The notes under the pieces are model-generated. The model was not told where the DNA came from, searched no databases, and saw nothing but the letters and a program-made list of their open reading frames with translations. A DNA stretch of 30,280 nucleotides from Balamuthia mandrillaris (taxonomy: Eukaryota; Discosea; Longamoebia; Balamuthiidae). The stretch lies in contig JAVKOQ010000523.1 of NCBI GenBank assembly GCA_031835245.1, positions 1 through 30,280 on the forward strand, in the 5' to 3' direction. Of the stretch, positions 1 through 9,654 are shown in pieces; positions within the stretch are counted from its first letter, which is position 1, and every line of letters begins with the position of its first letter. The position numbers and the translations under genes were made by a program.

Positions 1-171
1 TCTCCTCCCAAAGGACTGTTTGTCTTTTCGGAACTGAAAACGAAGAAAAAGACAAACAAGAACAAAGAGAAAGACAACGACAACGACAGCGAGAACTGTT
101 TGGAGAGCTGGATGAATGCCATCTACGAGATCATTCAACTCGAACGTGACTGCTTCAGAGAGTTGGTTTAA
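1..171 (+). CDS. 3' end of a gene; C-terminal helix resembling a PH domain
   Basis: The window opens inside an open frame that runs from base 1 to a TAA at 169-171, giving 56 residues. The last part reads SWMNAIYEIIQLERD, a hydrophobic amphipathic helix with a tryptophan in the position that ends many PH domains. Before it lies a strand (GLFVFSEL) and a lysine- and asparagine-rich loop, which fits the last strand and variable loop of a PH fold. The domain call is an inference from this short piece; the rest of the gene lies outside the window. It converges on the minus-strand gene that ends at 250, leaving only 78 bases between the two stops. Confidence 0.6.
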   Translation, partial: SPPKGLFVFSELKTKKKTNKNKEKDNDNDSENCLESWMNAIYEIIQLERDCFRELV

Positions 172-249
172 AGAAACACATGGGTTGTTTATGTAAAGTA
201 TCATACCACAACAACACAAATTCATCGAATCCTTTGGTTCGGCTAAAAC

Positions 250-3200
250 TTACTTCCCTGTGGCTTGTTTGGTCGTTCCCGAAGACTTTGAAGCAGAAGT
301 AGAAGAGCTCTTCTTTGATGATGACGAGTGGTGAGAAGGGGAGAAAGATGAACCTGAGGCGCTTTCTTTCCCGCCGCTTCCCTTTCTCGCCGAAGAGGTG
401 GTTCTCTTCATGCTGGTCGTTCTCTTCATCTTCCTTTCTTTCTTCATGTCCACAAGTACAGAAGGATGACTAAAGTTGGGGTAGATCTGATAAAAGTGAT
501 CCTCCCTTTGCTTGCACCTGTTGGAGAGGTCTTCCAGGCTGGATAACTCCTGCTTCAATCTCTTCAGATAGAGAGACACATCAAAGAGCTCTTCCAGGTC
601 GTTGGCGTTCAATGCGTTAAGCTTCATTTGCAGGCCACTGGACAACAGTCCACGTTCATACACCCTGTGTTTGTTTCAAGAAGAGATAAGCCACTATAAG
701 AAAAGAGAAGAAAAACAGAGAAGCACAAGCGACAAGAGAAACAAGATAAAAGATCTCGTACAAAGGTACGATGACGTATTGGTGGAACTTGAGGAGAACG
801 TTGCAGGTGATCCTGGAGCGAATGTCCTCAAAGAATAGGGTGGCCATCGGGATGAACTCCCTCTGAAGAGCATGCCTTGTAGCGGGTCCCATCCCAAAAT
901 CGTTGGGTTGAACAGAGTCCAGCACGCCATAGTAGGTAGTGTTGGCATGAACGTAGGCACCACCACCATGAGCAAAGTCTACCCCCAACAAGCTGCCCAT
1001 CGAGTCGGAACGCATAAGCTGGGCGTTGCCACCATCTAAACCTATTGTCGTGAATGAGCAAGGTTAACCGGAAGAAGAGCACAAGAATACCAAGCAAGGG
1101 AATACCAAAAAGATTGGCCTCTGAAAGCTTGTTTGAGGAGTTGCCCGCATCGATGGAGCTATGCATTGGCGACTCAGCCCTACGAATAGAGAGCTCTGAC
1201 AAGGAAGACCCCGGCTCCTTCTCTCTGCTTGCACTGTTCCTTCTCGCTGCGCTGGTTTCCGAGTGTTGAGCCAAAGGACTTCCTCCAATGAATGCGCCAA
1301 CGCTTCCACCTCCTGCATTACTTGTGGAGGATGAAAGAGCAACAGCTGGAGCACCCGAAGTGGAGGAAGAAAGAGGAGATGGAGCGGAAGGTCCACCCGA
1401 TCCCGAAGGAGAAGGAGAGGAAACCCCAAGATTGCCCCCACTGGGAGTTCTTCTCATGCCAATCTCAAGCTTGGCTCTGTCGGAGTTGGAGTCCCTTCGG
1501 TGGTGCATGGTGGTGTAGGCAGGCGGCTGAACTCCAGTTGGCATTACAATGGTGGACCCAGCAGAGATGGTGGCGTTCTTGAACTCTATGCTCCTTCTTT
1601 TGTTGGCAACGGGGGTTCCCACAGCCGACGAGGCTCCACTGGCAGCATTGCTGCCTGGAGCACTTCCACCATTTCCACTTCCGCTGAGATTGCTGCTTGC
1701 AGCGACATTACTTGCAGCGATGGCAGCCAGCAGCGACTGAGAGGCAGTGCCTGGGCTTATCGAGTTGCGCCCGATGCTCAGGGCGGAGGGTGTCACGTTG
1801 CTGCTTCGACGAGAATGGGTCATGTGAGAGAGAGGGGTGAGGCTCTCCCCTGGTTTTACGCTGTCCCGCTTCCGCAGGATGGTCGACCCTGAGGGTGAGG
1901 AAGAGGAGGAAGATAGTTTGTTGGAGGTGGTTTTGCCAATTCCCGAAACTCCTCCAATGCTTCCTCCCCCTCCAATGGAGGAAGTCTTGCTTGCTGTAGT
2001 TGTGCTTTCAGAAATGCTTTCTGAGTCACTCCATTCTTCGGTTGCTTCGGAGTCTGAATGGCATGTTTTCAGCAGTGAGAAGAAGAGCAGAGAACGCAGT
2101 AGGGAAGAAACGCAAAGAGCAGAGTCAGAGAAGAGAGAAAAGACTGCAGAGAAAAAGTACCACTGCTGTTGGCATCGTCAACAGAAGCAGATGGCAACAC
2201 GTAAATCAAGCGAGGAGCATCGATCTCCTCCAAACAAGACATCTCTGCTCGTTTCACCGCTCTCTTCACACAACCAAGGAACTGATCCTTGATCATATAG
2301 GCCAACTGGGGGGAAGACTGCTGGAACGTGTGCAACAACTGAGCTTGCATCTGCTTTCTTACTCTTTCATGGAGGTCTCCATCCAATCCACTCCTCTTCA
2401 TTTCTTCTTGCAACTTGATGTTGTTGTCCTCCGAAGAACAAGAAGATGATGAAGAGACAGCATTCTGATGAAGACTCAGTCCGTTGAGGAAATACCCGGA
2501 AGAGTTGGCGCTATACTCCCAAAAGCGTTTGCTGTTCTCGCTGGTGTTCTTGGGGTTGTGGCGCTGGAGCATAGCCACTGCCGGAGAGAACACAGAATAA
2601 ATGTCTTTTCCCGCTCCAAAGGAAGAGGCAGACGAGGAAGTAGCGGGAGAGGAGGACCACTGAGCAGAAGTGTAGTCCAACATGGTCCTCGTTCGGAGCT
2701 TCAGATCTACCGCGGCGGCTATTCTCTTCATGATCTTCTTCGCTCTTGCAAAGAGAGCTTGGATCAGCGGCCTTGCCAACTCTCTAAACTTGTTCTCTGC
2801 CATCTCCACAGCTTTGGCCTGAAGCCTTGCCTTCTCCTCCAGAGTTGTGGGGGAGGAAGGGGAGGTAGAGGATTGTGGTGGCTGCAAAGTGGAGATGGCA
2901 ACGGTGGCCAGCTCCATGGCGGTGAACTGCAGCGACAATCGTTGCTCCATCAAGTCTCGAAACTCTGTGATGAGCTTGCGGAGCTGAGCTCCGCCGTTGT
3001 CAATGTTGGAGTCCCAGTAGGGAGTAGTCCATTTGAGGTGCTCCGGCTGAGCGCTGTCTCTTAGTCCAAACACCGAGTCCTCTTCTGCAATGTTGTTGGT
3101 GAACAGAACCGAAAGGAGGGCAGAAAACAAGAAGAAGAAATAAAACGAACCAAAGGCTTTGCCAGAGATATCCACATGCTTGCTCCTGCACTTGAGCGAG

Positions 3201-5988
3201 ACCTCCTTGTTGCGCTGATGGCCAACAGCGCCGGAACTGATGGCTGAGGACATGGCGGCAGTCACCGACTGATGGATGCGACTCTCCATCGCACAAAAGA
3301 ACTGCTCCAAAAACTCAGTGGCATAGCCGCTGGCAATAGAGCGAAGCTTCTGAGGACGTTGCTTCAGGGCGTTGAGCTCCTTTTCCACCTCCTCCAGCTG
3401 CGCTTTCAGCACTGCAGTCTTCCTCTCTGTCTCCTCCTGAAGAGAAGCCATCAGAAAGGGGATCATAGGGATGAGCTCCTGGTGCTTCCTCCAACCCAGT
3501 TCAAGGATCCGTCGGCGCAAGTGGTTGACCCCCAGCCGTGGGGCAAGCCTCTCGATGCAGTCCATCTTTTCGAGGTCCGCCACATCCCTTGCGTAACACT
3601 GTATGAGCCTGGTCCTATACTGCTCCGATATGGATGAAGCAGAAGAGGCCAAGACTTTGGCCCTTGCAGCGGAGTTGAGGAGAGAGACGTAGACAGAGTT
3701 GAAGGGGCGTTGCGCGAGGAGCTGGCCCAACAGACTAGGCTCGGCGGTCACCTGGGTCAACAGGAGGTGAAACTTGGTGTGCACAAAGAGAGTTCGTGCG
3801 AAGGCAGGATCGGCGCGGCCGATGAGGTCGTAGAGGTAGTTGCGAGCACGGGTGGACTGGTCGCTGGGAGGGGCAAACTCCTCCACGCAGAGAATAAGCC
3901 GATTGGGAGGGGAGATGAAGCGGCGGACGAGCTTCTCCACCTCCTCACGCTCCTTTCTGGTGCCGCTCTTGCCGTACATCAGCCCCGGCGTGTCGATGAG
4001 CCTCAGGTCCCAACACTTTTCCCACTCGTAGACCACCTCGATGGTTGCATAGTTGAACGCATCTGTTGGGTTTGTAACATCAAAAGAAGTTTGCTCTTTC
4101 ATTAATGAAAGGGACACACAAAGTAAGGGAGCGAGGGAGGGAATAGGCCTCTGACCTTTCTTGTTCTTGGAGGGAGCGGTGGGCTTCCACGTCGGCACCG
4201 TCATGTCCCCTGCTGCGCTCTTGTAGATGGTCGAGTCGCCGCCCAGTCGCGTCAACTGCGACACCGACGTGGAGGAGGGCTTCCCCTGGTTGGCGGCCTC
4301 TTTGCTCTCGGCGTATTGCTCCGCTTTGGCTCGAATGGCCTCCGGCAGTTGCTCCAAGGTGATCCCTTCGATGGTCTCCTTCTCGAGGGAGGGGCCGACG
4401 GCCTCGAAGCTGTTGCCGCCTCCGTGGCTGGAGGCTCCGGGATAGTAGACTAGGGAGAACCGGGGCTCCTTGCAATCGGGGTTGTGGCGCATGGAGAGGC
4501 AGAGGGGCAGCTTGGTGCCCTCTTGTTGTTGCTGCTGGAAGGGCAAAAAGGGATGACCGAGGAGAGCTTCCAGGAGGGTGCTCTTGCCGTGCCCTTTGAA
4601 GCCCACCAACACTACCTCCGGTGGACTCAGCTCCACATTCATGCTGAAACGAACCGAAGGAAAGCAGACAATAAGAAAGGCATAAACAAAGCAAGGATGG
4701 GGAAGAAAGGAGGAGAGGAACAACAAACTCTTTGGCGAGAGAGGCGAGGATATCAAAGGACTTGTAGACTTGCTCTGGGAAGGGGTTCTTCCAAAGCTCT
4801 GTCGACAAGTCCACCAACCTGCTCTTAACTCCTCCTCCCTGCTCCCTTTTGTGGTTACCCTCAAGCTCCGCACTATCATCCACTCCCTCCATGCTCTTCC
4901 TGGTCTGCTCCATGGCCTTCCTCCTCTCCTCCTCGTTGCGATAGTCCCTGGCTCTCCTCTGGTTATTTACCTCTAGGCAGCTCTTATCATAGTCCGACTG
5001 GATCAGCTTCCACTTCTCCTCCTCCAGCGCCTCTATCTGCTCCTCGATGCGCTGCCTCTTCTTGAGGAGGAGGTCGTTGGCCTTCATGACGGCCACAAAG
5101 TCAGCCCGCACCTTCTTGTGCTCCTGGTCTAGTTCCTTGTTCTGCTTCTGGAGGATCTTTATCTCGGACTCCTTCGTCTGTGCCGCCATGCTCATCATGT
5201 CCTGGCCAAACCGTCCTGGCGCGTAGGAGAGGACGTTCAATGACGGGGAGACGAGGCTGATGGAGTGGCCTCCACGACGGTCATCGTCACCGCTGCCCTC
5301 TGCTCCATTGGCGCTGTAGACCTTGACCAGGTCGTGCAGCAGTTGAAGGAGCTCGGCTTTGGCGGGAGTGGTGGAGAGGGTAAAGGTGTGCGCCTTTTCG
5401 GTGCTCAGCAACTCAAAGGCATTCCGCATTGCTTTTGTTCGCGCGTTTCGACAACGAATGTTAGAGCAAAGGGCAAGGAGGAAGGAGGAAGAAGAAAGGA
5501 GGGAAAGGAAGCAAAGAAAAACGGAGACAGGGACGTACAGTCTCCATCAGGAAGGTCATGGATACGAGAGTTCGTCAGAGATATCTCCTCTGACAGCTTA
5601 TAAATCGTGCGAGAGGCGCTCTTCGTTCGCGTGTTCTTGGCCAGGATGATCATATCGTTCAACAAGAAGTACTGTCGCTCCTTCTCCTTGCCAGCTTCGA
5701 TATGCGTCAATGTCCCCTCGTGCACGAATCTCCGTCCTGGAGCCACGAGCTTCAGCACAGGAACGCCATCGCTGAGGACCGTGTTCTGTATCTCCAACAG
5801 CTTCTGAACGCTCTCCATGCGACGCTTGTTCTCGTTAACGTCGGTGACCACCTCTGTGACCTTGTTGTAGGCCGCTTCCAGGTTCTCATAGTCAAAGTGG
5901 TCTTTAGGGGTATGTTGTTTTATTTCCTGTGTCGCTTTGTGAGAAAGAAAGGAACAGAAGCATAGGAAGAGGAGGCCGGAAGGAGAAG

Positions 5989-6033
<45 letters not shown>

Positions 6034-6664
6034 AGAGAGGCTTACTTTCAAGAGAAGAGGATATTTACAGATGCGTTGGATGGGCTTAATGATGAAGCTT
6101 CCAATGTCTTGCCTCTGACATCTTGGTTTACTTTTACATTGCTGTTAACACCAACAAGAAAGAGAGAGAGAGAGAGAGAGTGAGAGAGTGAGAGAGAGGT
6201 CTCTATATTAACAACTTCCCAAGCAAAAATAAAACACATGAGCAGAAGGACCGACGTACCTCGAGAAACTCTTTGAACCTCTCGTTCTCGAGCTCCAGTC
6301 GTTCTATCTCCGCGAGGGCTCTCCCTTGATTGGAACAATACTGCGTGTACATCTTGAGGTAGTCGGCCATGCTCAGGAAGATCTCGCCGATGTTCTGCGT
6401 GGAGGGCTTGTTCTTCTTCACCTTTCTTAGCTTCTCCAAGAGCTCGGTGTTGATGGTGAGGATCAGGGCGATGTTGGAGAATATGACCTGGACCTGCGGC
6501 GGCGTGAGGATGTTCTTCTCCTTGATGGGCTCCACAAAGACCTCCACGATGGTGCTGAGATGGTCCACGTAGGCCGACTCGGTCTCTACCAGCTCCTTGA
6601 TCACCTCATTTCTGAGCCTTTCGTGCTTTTCCCACTCCTCCTTCTCCTTTTTGTCTTTGCTCAT
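250..6664 (-). CDS. RhoGEF (DH-PH) - coiled coil - ARC5/DRP5-type dynamin fusion protein, 1850 aa
   Basis: Ten exons: 6664-6260, 6141-6046, 5926-5539, 5431-4729, 4643-4156, 4062-3151, 3084-2161, 2053-1106, 1035-762 and 664-250. All nine junctions are GT-AG, phases match, and the total (5553 nt) is divisible by three. Residues about 15-205 are a DH domain, with helix ELVETESAYVDHL and hallmark SFIIKPIQRICKYPLLLK. A PH domain follows (about 215-335), then a charged coiled coil (about 390-490). From about 530 comes a dynamin GTPase: P-loop GFKGHGKST, G3 DTPG. The middle and C-terminal stalk match plant ARC5/DRP5 to the end (for example NDLEELFDVSLYLKRLKQEL), with an added serine-rich insert. G4 reads TKFH instead of TKxD. 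DH-PH domains activate Rho GTPases; DRP5-type dynamins act in cytokinesis and organelle division. The fusion suggests coupling of Rho signalling to membrane constriction (inference). ATG 6664 is the first in-frame ATG before the DH domain. Confidence 0.88.
5991..6030 (-). repeat. (TC)n on sense strand in RhoGEF-dynamin intron 2
   Basis: GA run on the plus strand, TC on the coding strand, inside the intron 5927-6045. Confidence 0.95.
6161..6200 (-). repeat. (TC)n on sense strand in RhoGEF-dynamin intron 1
   Basis: GA run interrupted by two T bases on the plus strand; TC-rich tract on the coding strand in the intron 6142-6259, close to its acceptor. Confidence 0.95.
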
Positions 6665-6999
6665 TCCGGTTTGCCCGAGTCTAACCACCACTACTGAAAA
6701 AGTGGTGCTGCTCCCTGCCTTGAGTACCAGAACGCTGCTCCCCTCCCTTAGCGTAAGTGAGTTCAAAATGGCTCCTACAGGCGAGGTAAGGCCTCGCTAT
6801 AGCGTTCTACACCCAACAAAAAAAAATTATTATGCGTCCCACCGCAACGAAGCGGCGTGTCTACAAATATTCAAAGGAATCGCAGAGGGGCCAGCCAAAC
6901 CTCGGCGACGCCAGTAATTTTGCTCCTTTGTTTTGGACAAAAATGTGTGTGGAGCTTTTTCCAGGCTGTCGGGGCACTGCATTTTGGGTAATATTAAAC

Positions 7000-7012
7000 G
7001 TCGACATGAGTC
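7000..7012. promoter_or_regulatory. GTCGACA element overlapping TGAGTCA site
   Basis: GTCGACATGAGTCA lies in the divergent spacer. GTCGACA recurs in several promoters of this window; TGAGTCA is the classical AP-1/GCN4-type bZIP site. Function is inferred from position only. Confidence 0.35.
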
Positions 7013-7127
7013 ACCGCAATCAAAAAAAAAAAAGTGAACCAACGAAAAAAAAATAGCACAAAAGAAGAAGAAGAAGGGGGCAAAGAAGAAGAGACGGTTA
7101 CCAACTCCTCCTGGCCTGAGAAACAAG

Positions 7128-7256
7128 GTATGTGACCACCAAATGATTTGTTTGTTTGTTTGTTTTTTTTTAAAAAAATTTATTATTTTAAACTTTCCTC
7201 CTCCAATTTCTTTTTTTTATTTTTTTGATTTGTTCTCACAACTCTCTTCCCTTCAG
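7128..7256 (+). other. Probable 5'UTR intron of the TPR gene
   Basis: A donor AAG|GTATGT at 7128 and a pyrimidine-rich acceptor TTCCCTTCAG ending at 7256 frame a very T-rich 129-nt stretch just ahead of the coding start at 7334. Both sites resemble those of coding introns in the window. No transcript evidence is available. Confidence 0.45.
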
Positions 7257-7333
7257 GTTTTTTTTTTTTGAAAAAACACTAGTACACCCCACTCCAAGGA
7301 AGAAAAAAAAGTAGCAACAGCAAACACAAGATC

Positions 7334-7771
7334 ATGTCACAACTGCAAAGCCCGATTCGTTTGATGGACGCTCTCTGCGTGAGAAAGGCCAAGGAAATGG
7401 GCAACACCCCTCCGCCCTCCGCCTCTGGCCTCACCTTCATGGCCGCCATGCAGCTCGCCCGGAAAGGCAACTGGGAGGCCGCCGTGGAGAAGCTGCTGGC
7501 CGCCAAGCAGGAGGCCGAGAAGACCCCCGAGGACCTCGAGCCCCTGGCCATCTCCGTCAGCATGTTGGGCTTTGCCTACGCCAACCTCAACCAGTGGCCC
7601 CAGGCCGTCGAGGCCTACCTGGAGGCCCTCTCCCTGTGGCAACGTGAGCACGGGGAGAGGAGCAAGGCCCTGGCTCCCTTCCTGCAGGACGTCTCCTTGG
7701 TTTATCACAAGGCTGGAGATCAGGACAAGGCTGATGAGTTCCGAAGGAAAGCAAACGAGGTGAGCAAATGA
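7334..7771 (+). CDS. Small TPR-repeat protein, 145 aa
   Basis: A single uninterrupted frame starts at ATG 7334 and stops at TGA 7769-7771. From residue 30 on it is a run of paired helices with TPR spacing: FMAAMQLARKGNWEAAVEKL, then SVSMLGFAYANLNQWPQAVE (small residues at the usual TPR positions 8 and 20, proline-led helix B), then VSLVYHKAGDQDKADEF. That is about three TPRs, enough for a small protein-binding scaffold; the partner cannot be told. Third codon positions are almost all G or C, stronger than in neighbouring genes, which suggests high expression. There is no signal peptide or membrane segment. The same residues show no extra catalytic motif. Confidence 0.85.
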   Translation: MSQLQSPIRLMDALCVRKAKEMGNTPPPSASGLTFMAAMQLARKGNWEAAVEKLLAAKQEAEKTPEDLEPLAISVSMLGFAYANLNQWPQAVEAYLEALSLWQREHGERSKALAPFLQDVSLVYHKAGDQDKADEFRRKANEVSK

Positions 7772-7798
7772 GTCACACAAGTTTTTTTTGGAAAAAAG

Positions 7799-7805
<7 letters not shown>

Positions 7806-7838
<33 letters not shown>
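7806..7838. repeat. (GA)n microsatellite
   Basis: Near-perfect GA dinucleotide run in the spacer downstream of the TPR gene. Confidence 0.95.
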
Positions 7839-7842
<4 letters not shown>

Positions 7843-8058
7843 ATCGGTCTCTTCTCTTTATGTTTTTTTTTTTGGCCAAACAAGCAAAGAGGAAGTGTAT
7901 CAACAGACTAATGGACGAAGGAAGAAGGGACTTTGCTCTTGTACTTTTTTTTATTGCAACTAAAACAAAGGTCATACTACTTACATGGAAGTCCTCTTCT
8001 CTCCTGCTCTCAGGACATATTACAATTCTCCCTCTTCATCATGTTCTTCATCTTCATG

Positions 8059-8101
8059 TTCTTCTTCTTCTTCTTCTTCTTCTTCTTCTTCTTCTTCTTC
8101 T
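8059..8101. repeat. (CTT)n microsatellite
   Basis: About 14 copies of CTT in the 3' spacer, just before the stop codon of the minus-strand gene at 8124. Confidence 0.95.
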
Positions 8102-8123
8102 CACCTCTCTTCTTCTTCCAAAG

Positions 8124-8872
8124 TTAAGGCATAGGGTGGGGATAATGCGTTGCTCGTTGCCAGACCAAAGCCAACAACAGCCCAAACAGGAAGAACGTGG
8201 CGGTCATGAGGAACAAAGGCAGCCACCACTCTGCTTTGGTTCGCACCACCAACGAGGAGTGTTGGTCGATGGTGGCGGCTTTGTTGTGGCAGGAGGGAAA
8301 AGCGGCAGAGGCAGAAGCATTCAACAATGGCTCCGTTTCTTGGAGGTGCAATGGAAGAGGAGGAGCCCCCTGTTTGGGGCGGACCGCAGCGGCGGCTTTC
8401 CAGCGACAGAAGAGCAAGGTGAGAAGGCCCACCAGGGTCATGGCCAAGGAGGTGCCGTACTGAGGCAACCAGATGAGAGCGGAGCTAGCCGCGCACCAAG
8501 GACAGTGCGGGCCATGGGGACTATGAATGTTGCAGCGTTCCAGACCCCCTGAGTTTGGGTGAGCTAGCTTAGCAAAAAAGACAGGTCGATGCAAACTAAA
8601 GCGTGTTCCTGACCTGACCAAACCCAGGAGCAGCCACAGCGAAAGAGAGCGCCGCAGTAGGGCAGGATGAACAGGTAACAGGTCAAAAAGGAGAAGCCCA
8701 CCACGAGGCCGAACTCCAGCGCCAGGAACAACCAATGTTGAAGAGGTCTAGCAAAAAGACCTTCCTTCCAGGAGCCCCTCCTTGTGGTCACGGCCACTGC
8801 CACCATCCTTGGCCAGAGAGAAGAGGGAGGGGAGGAAGGGGAAGGTGCTCTTCTTCCTTCTTCTTCCTCCAT
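8124..8872 (-). CDS. Cysteine-rich multi-pass membrane protein of unknown function, 227 aa
   Basis: Two exons, 8872-8614 and 8548-8124, joined by a 65-nt GT-AG intron in phase 1; the sum is 684 nt. I do not recognise the family. Three hydrophobic segments are visible: one after QHWLFLALEFGLVVGFSFLT (about residues 45-75), one around YGTSLAMTLVGLLTLLF (about 120-140) and one near the end around PLFLMTATFFLFGLLLALVW. Between the first two lies a cysteine cluster, CGCSWVW, then RCN and GPHCPWC, which includes a CPWC pair and could bind metal or be redox-active or disulfide-bonded in a lumen. A proline/serine-rich soluble stretch separates segments two and three. The start at ATG 8872 follows no conserved landmark and may be elsewhere; a second in-frame ATG lies 22 codons on. 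Confidence 0.7.
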
Positions 8873-9262
8873 TCTCCGGTTTCGAATCCCACAGCAGGCA
8901 ATCTTTTCATTTCGGTTTTATTGTTTTTCAACGAAGCAGCAATTCCTTTTCAATGCTCTGCCGAAAACCAAATCGTATGAGAAAAAGACGTAAGACGAGG
9001 ACTGGTGGGGAATTGGTGGCGGCTGTTTCGACGGCTCCGTTCGTCCAAAAACAATCAAATTTGTCATTCCGAGAAAAATCTTGGGTTTTATTTGTCGACA
9101 TCCTTAAATAGATAAATAAAAAATTTTAATTCGCCTCAAAATATTTTCTTTCTTTTTTTGTTTTCGTCGACGCGCAGAGAGAAGAACAGAGGGAGAGATC
9201 CCTGTGGCCACTTGTTTCACATTCGTTCGCTTCATCACACACACACACAAAAAAAGAATAGA
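8873..9262. other. Divergent promoter region for the membrane protein gene and SerRS
   Basis: 390 bases without a credible gene. It carries two GTCGAC elements (9094-9099 and 9166-9171) ahead of the SerRS start and an A/T-rich stretch between them. A T-loop-like string near 8877 was checked and does not fold as a tRNA. Confidence 0.55.
9094..9171. promoter_or_regulatory. Two GTCGAC elements upstream of SerRS
   Basis: TTGTCGACA at 9092-9100 and CGTCGACG at 9165-9172 flank an AT-rich stretch, 92-169 bases ahead of the ATG at 9263. The motif recurs before CDC123, ARMC7 and the thioredoxin-kinase gene. Confidence 0.4.
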
Positions 9263-9623
9263 ATGGTGCTGGACATCACTTTGTTTCGCAAGGAGGCTGG
9301 AGGAGACCCTGACATCATTAGGGAGTCGCAGAGGCGCAGATATGCCAGCGTGGAGGTGGTCGATGAAATCATCGCCCTCGACGAGAAGTGGCGACAAAGT
9401 ACTTATTCTTCTTCTGCTTTCGCTATGATTTTATTTTATTTTTATTATTTTTTTTCATCATAATTCGTTCACTACTCCGTTTTTCTAATATTCATCGTCA
9501 AATTTAAAACAATTGTGTAGTGACTTTTGAACTCGATAACTTGAGGAAAGACAAGCGCTTGAAGAGCAAAGAGATTAACGAGAAACGGAAGGTTGATCTC
9601 ATCTTTTTTTTTCAACACTTCCT

Positions 9624-9654
<31 letters not shown>

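Larger units (their letters stand above)
6665..7333. other. Divergent intergenic/promoter region
   Basis: This spacer separates the RhoGEF-dynamin start from the TPR gene start, so it should hold both promoters. It contains poly-A and poly-T tracts, a GTCGACA element at 7000-7006 followed directly by TGAGTCA (bZIP-type half sites), and a likely 5'UTR intron of the TPR gene. No coding frame is convincing. Confidence 0.6.
7772..8123. other. Convergent 3' spacer with simple repeats
   Basis: This gap lies between the stop of the TPR gene and the stop of the minus-strand membrane protein gene. It holds a GA run at 7806-7838 and a CTT run at 8059-8101. No coding or RNA gene is seen; open frames across it are low-complexity translations of the repeats. 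Confidence 0.6.

Noticed and set aside
7788-8552. 254-residue plus-strand frame
   Set aside because: It starts in a GA repeat, runs through the CTT repeat and lies antisense to the spliced membrane protein gene.
8870-8895. tRNA B-box-like string GGTTTCGAATCCC
   Set aside because: The arms of the supposed T stem do not pair and no A box or acceptor stem lies at the right distance.
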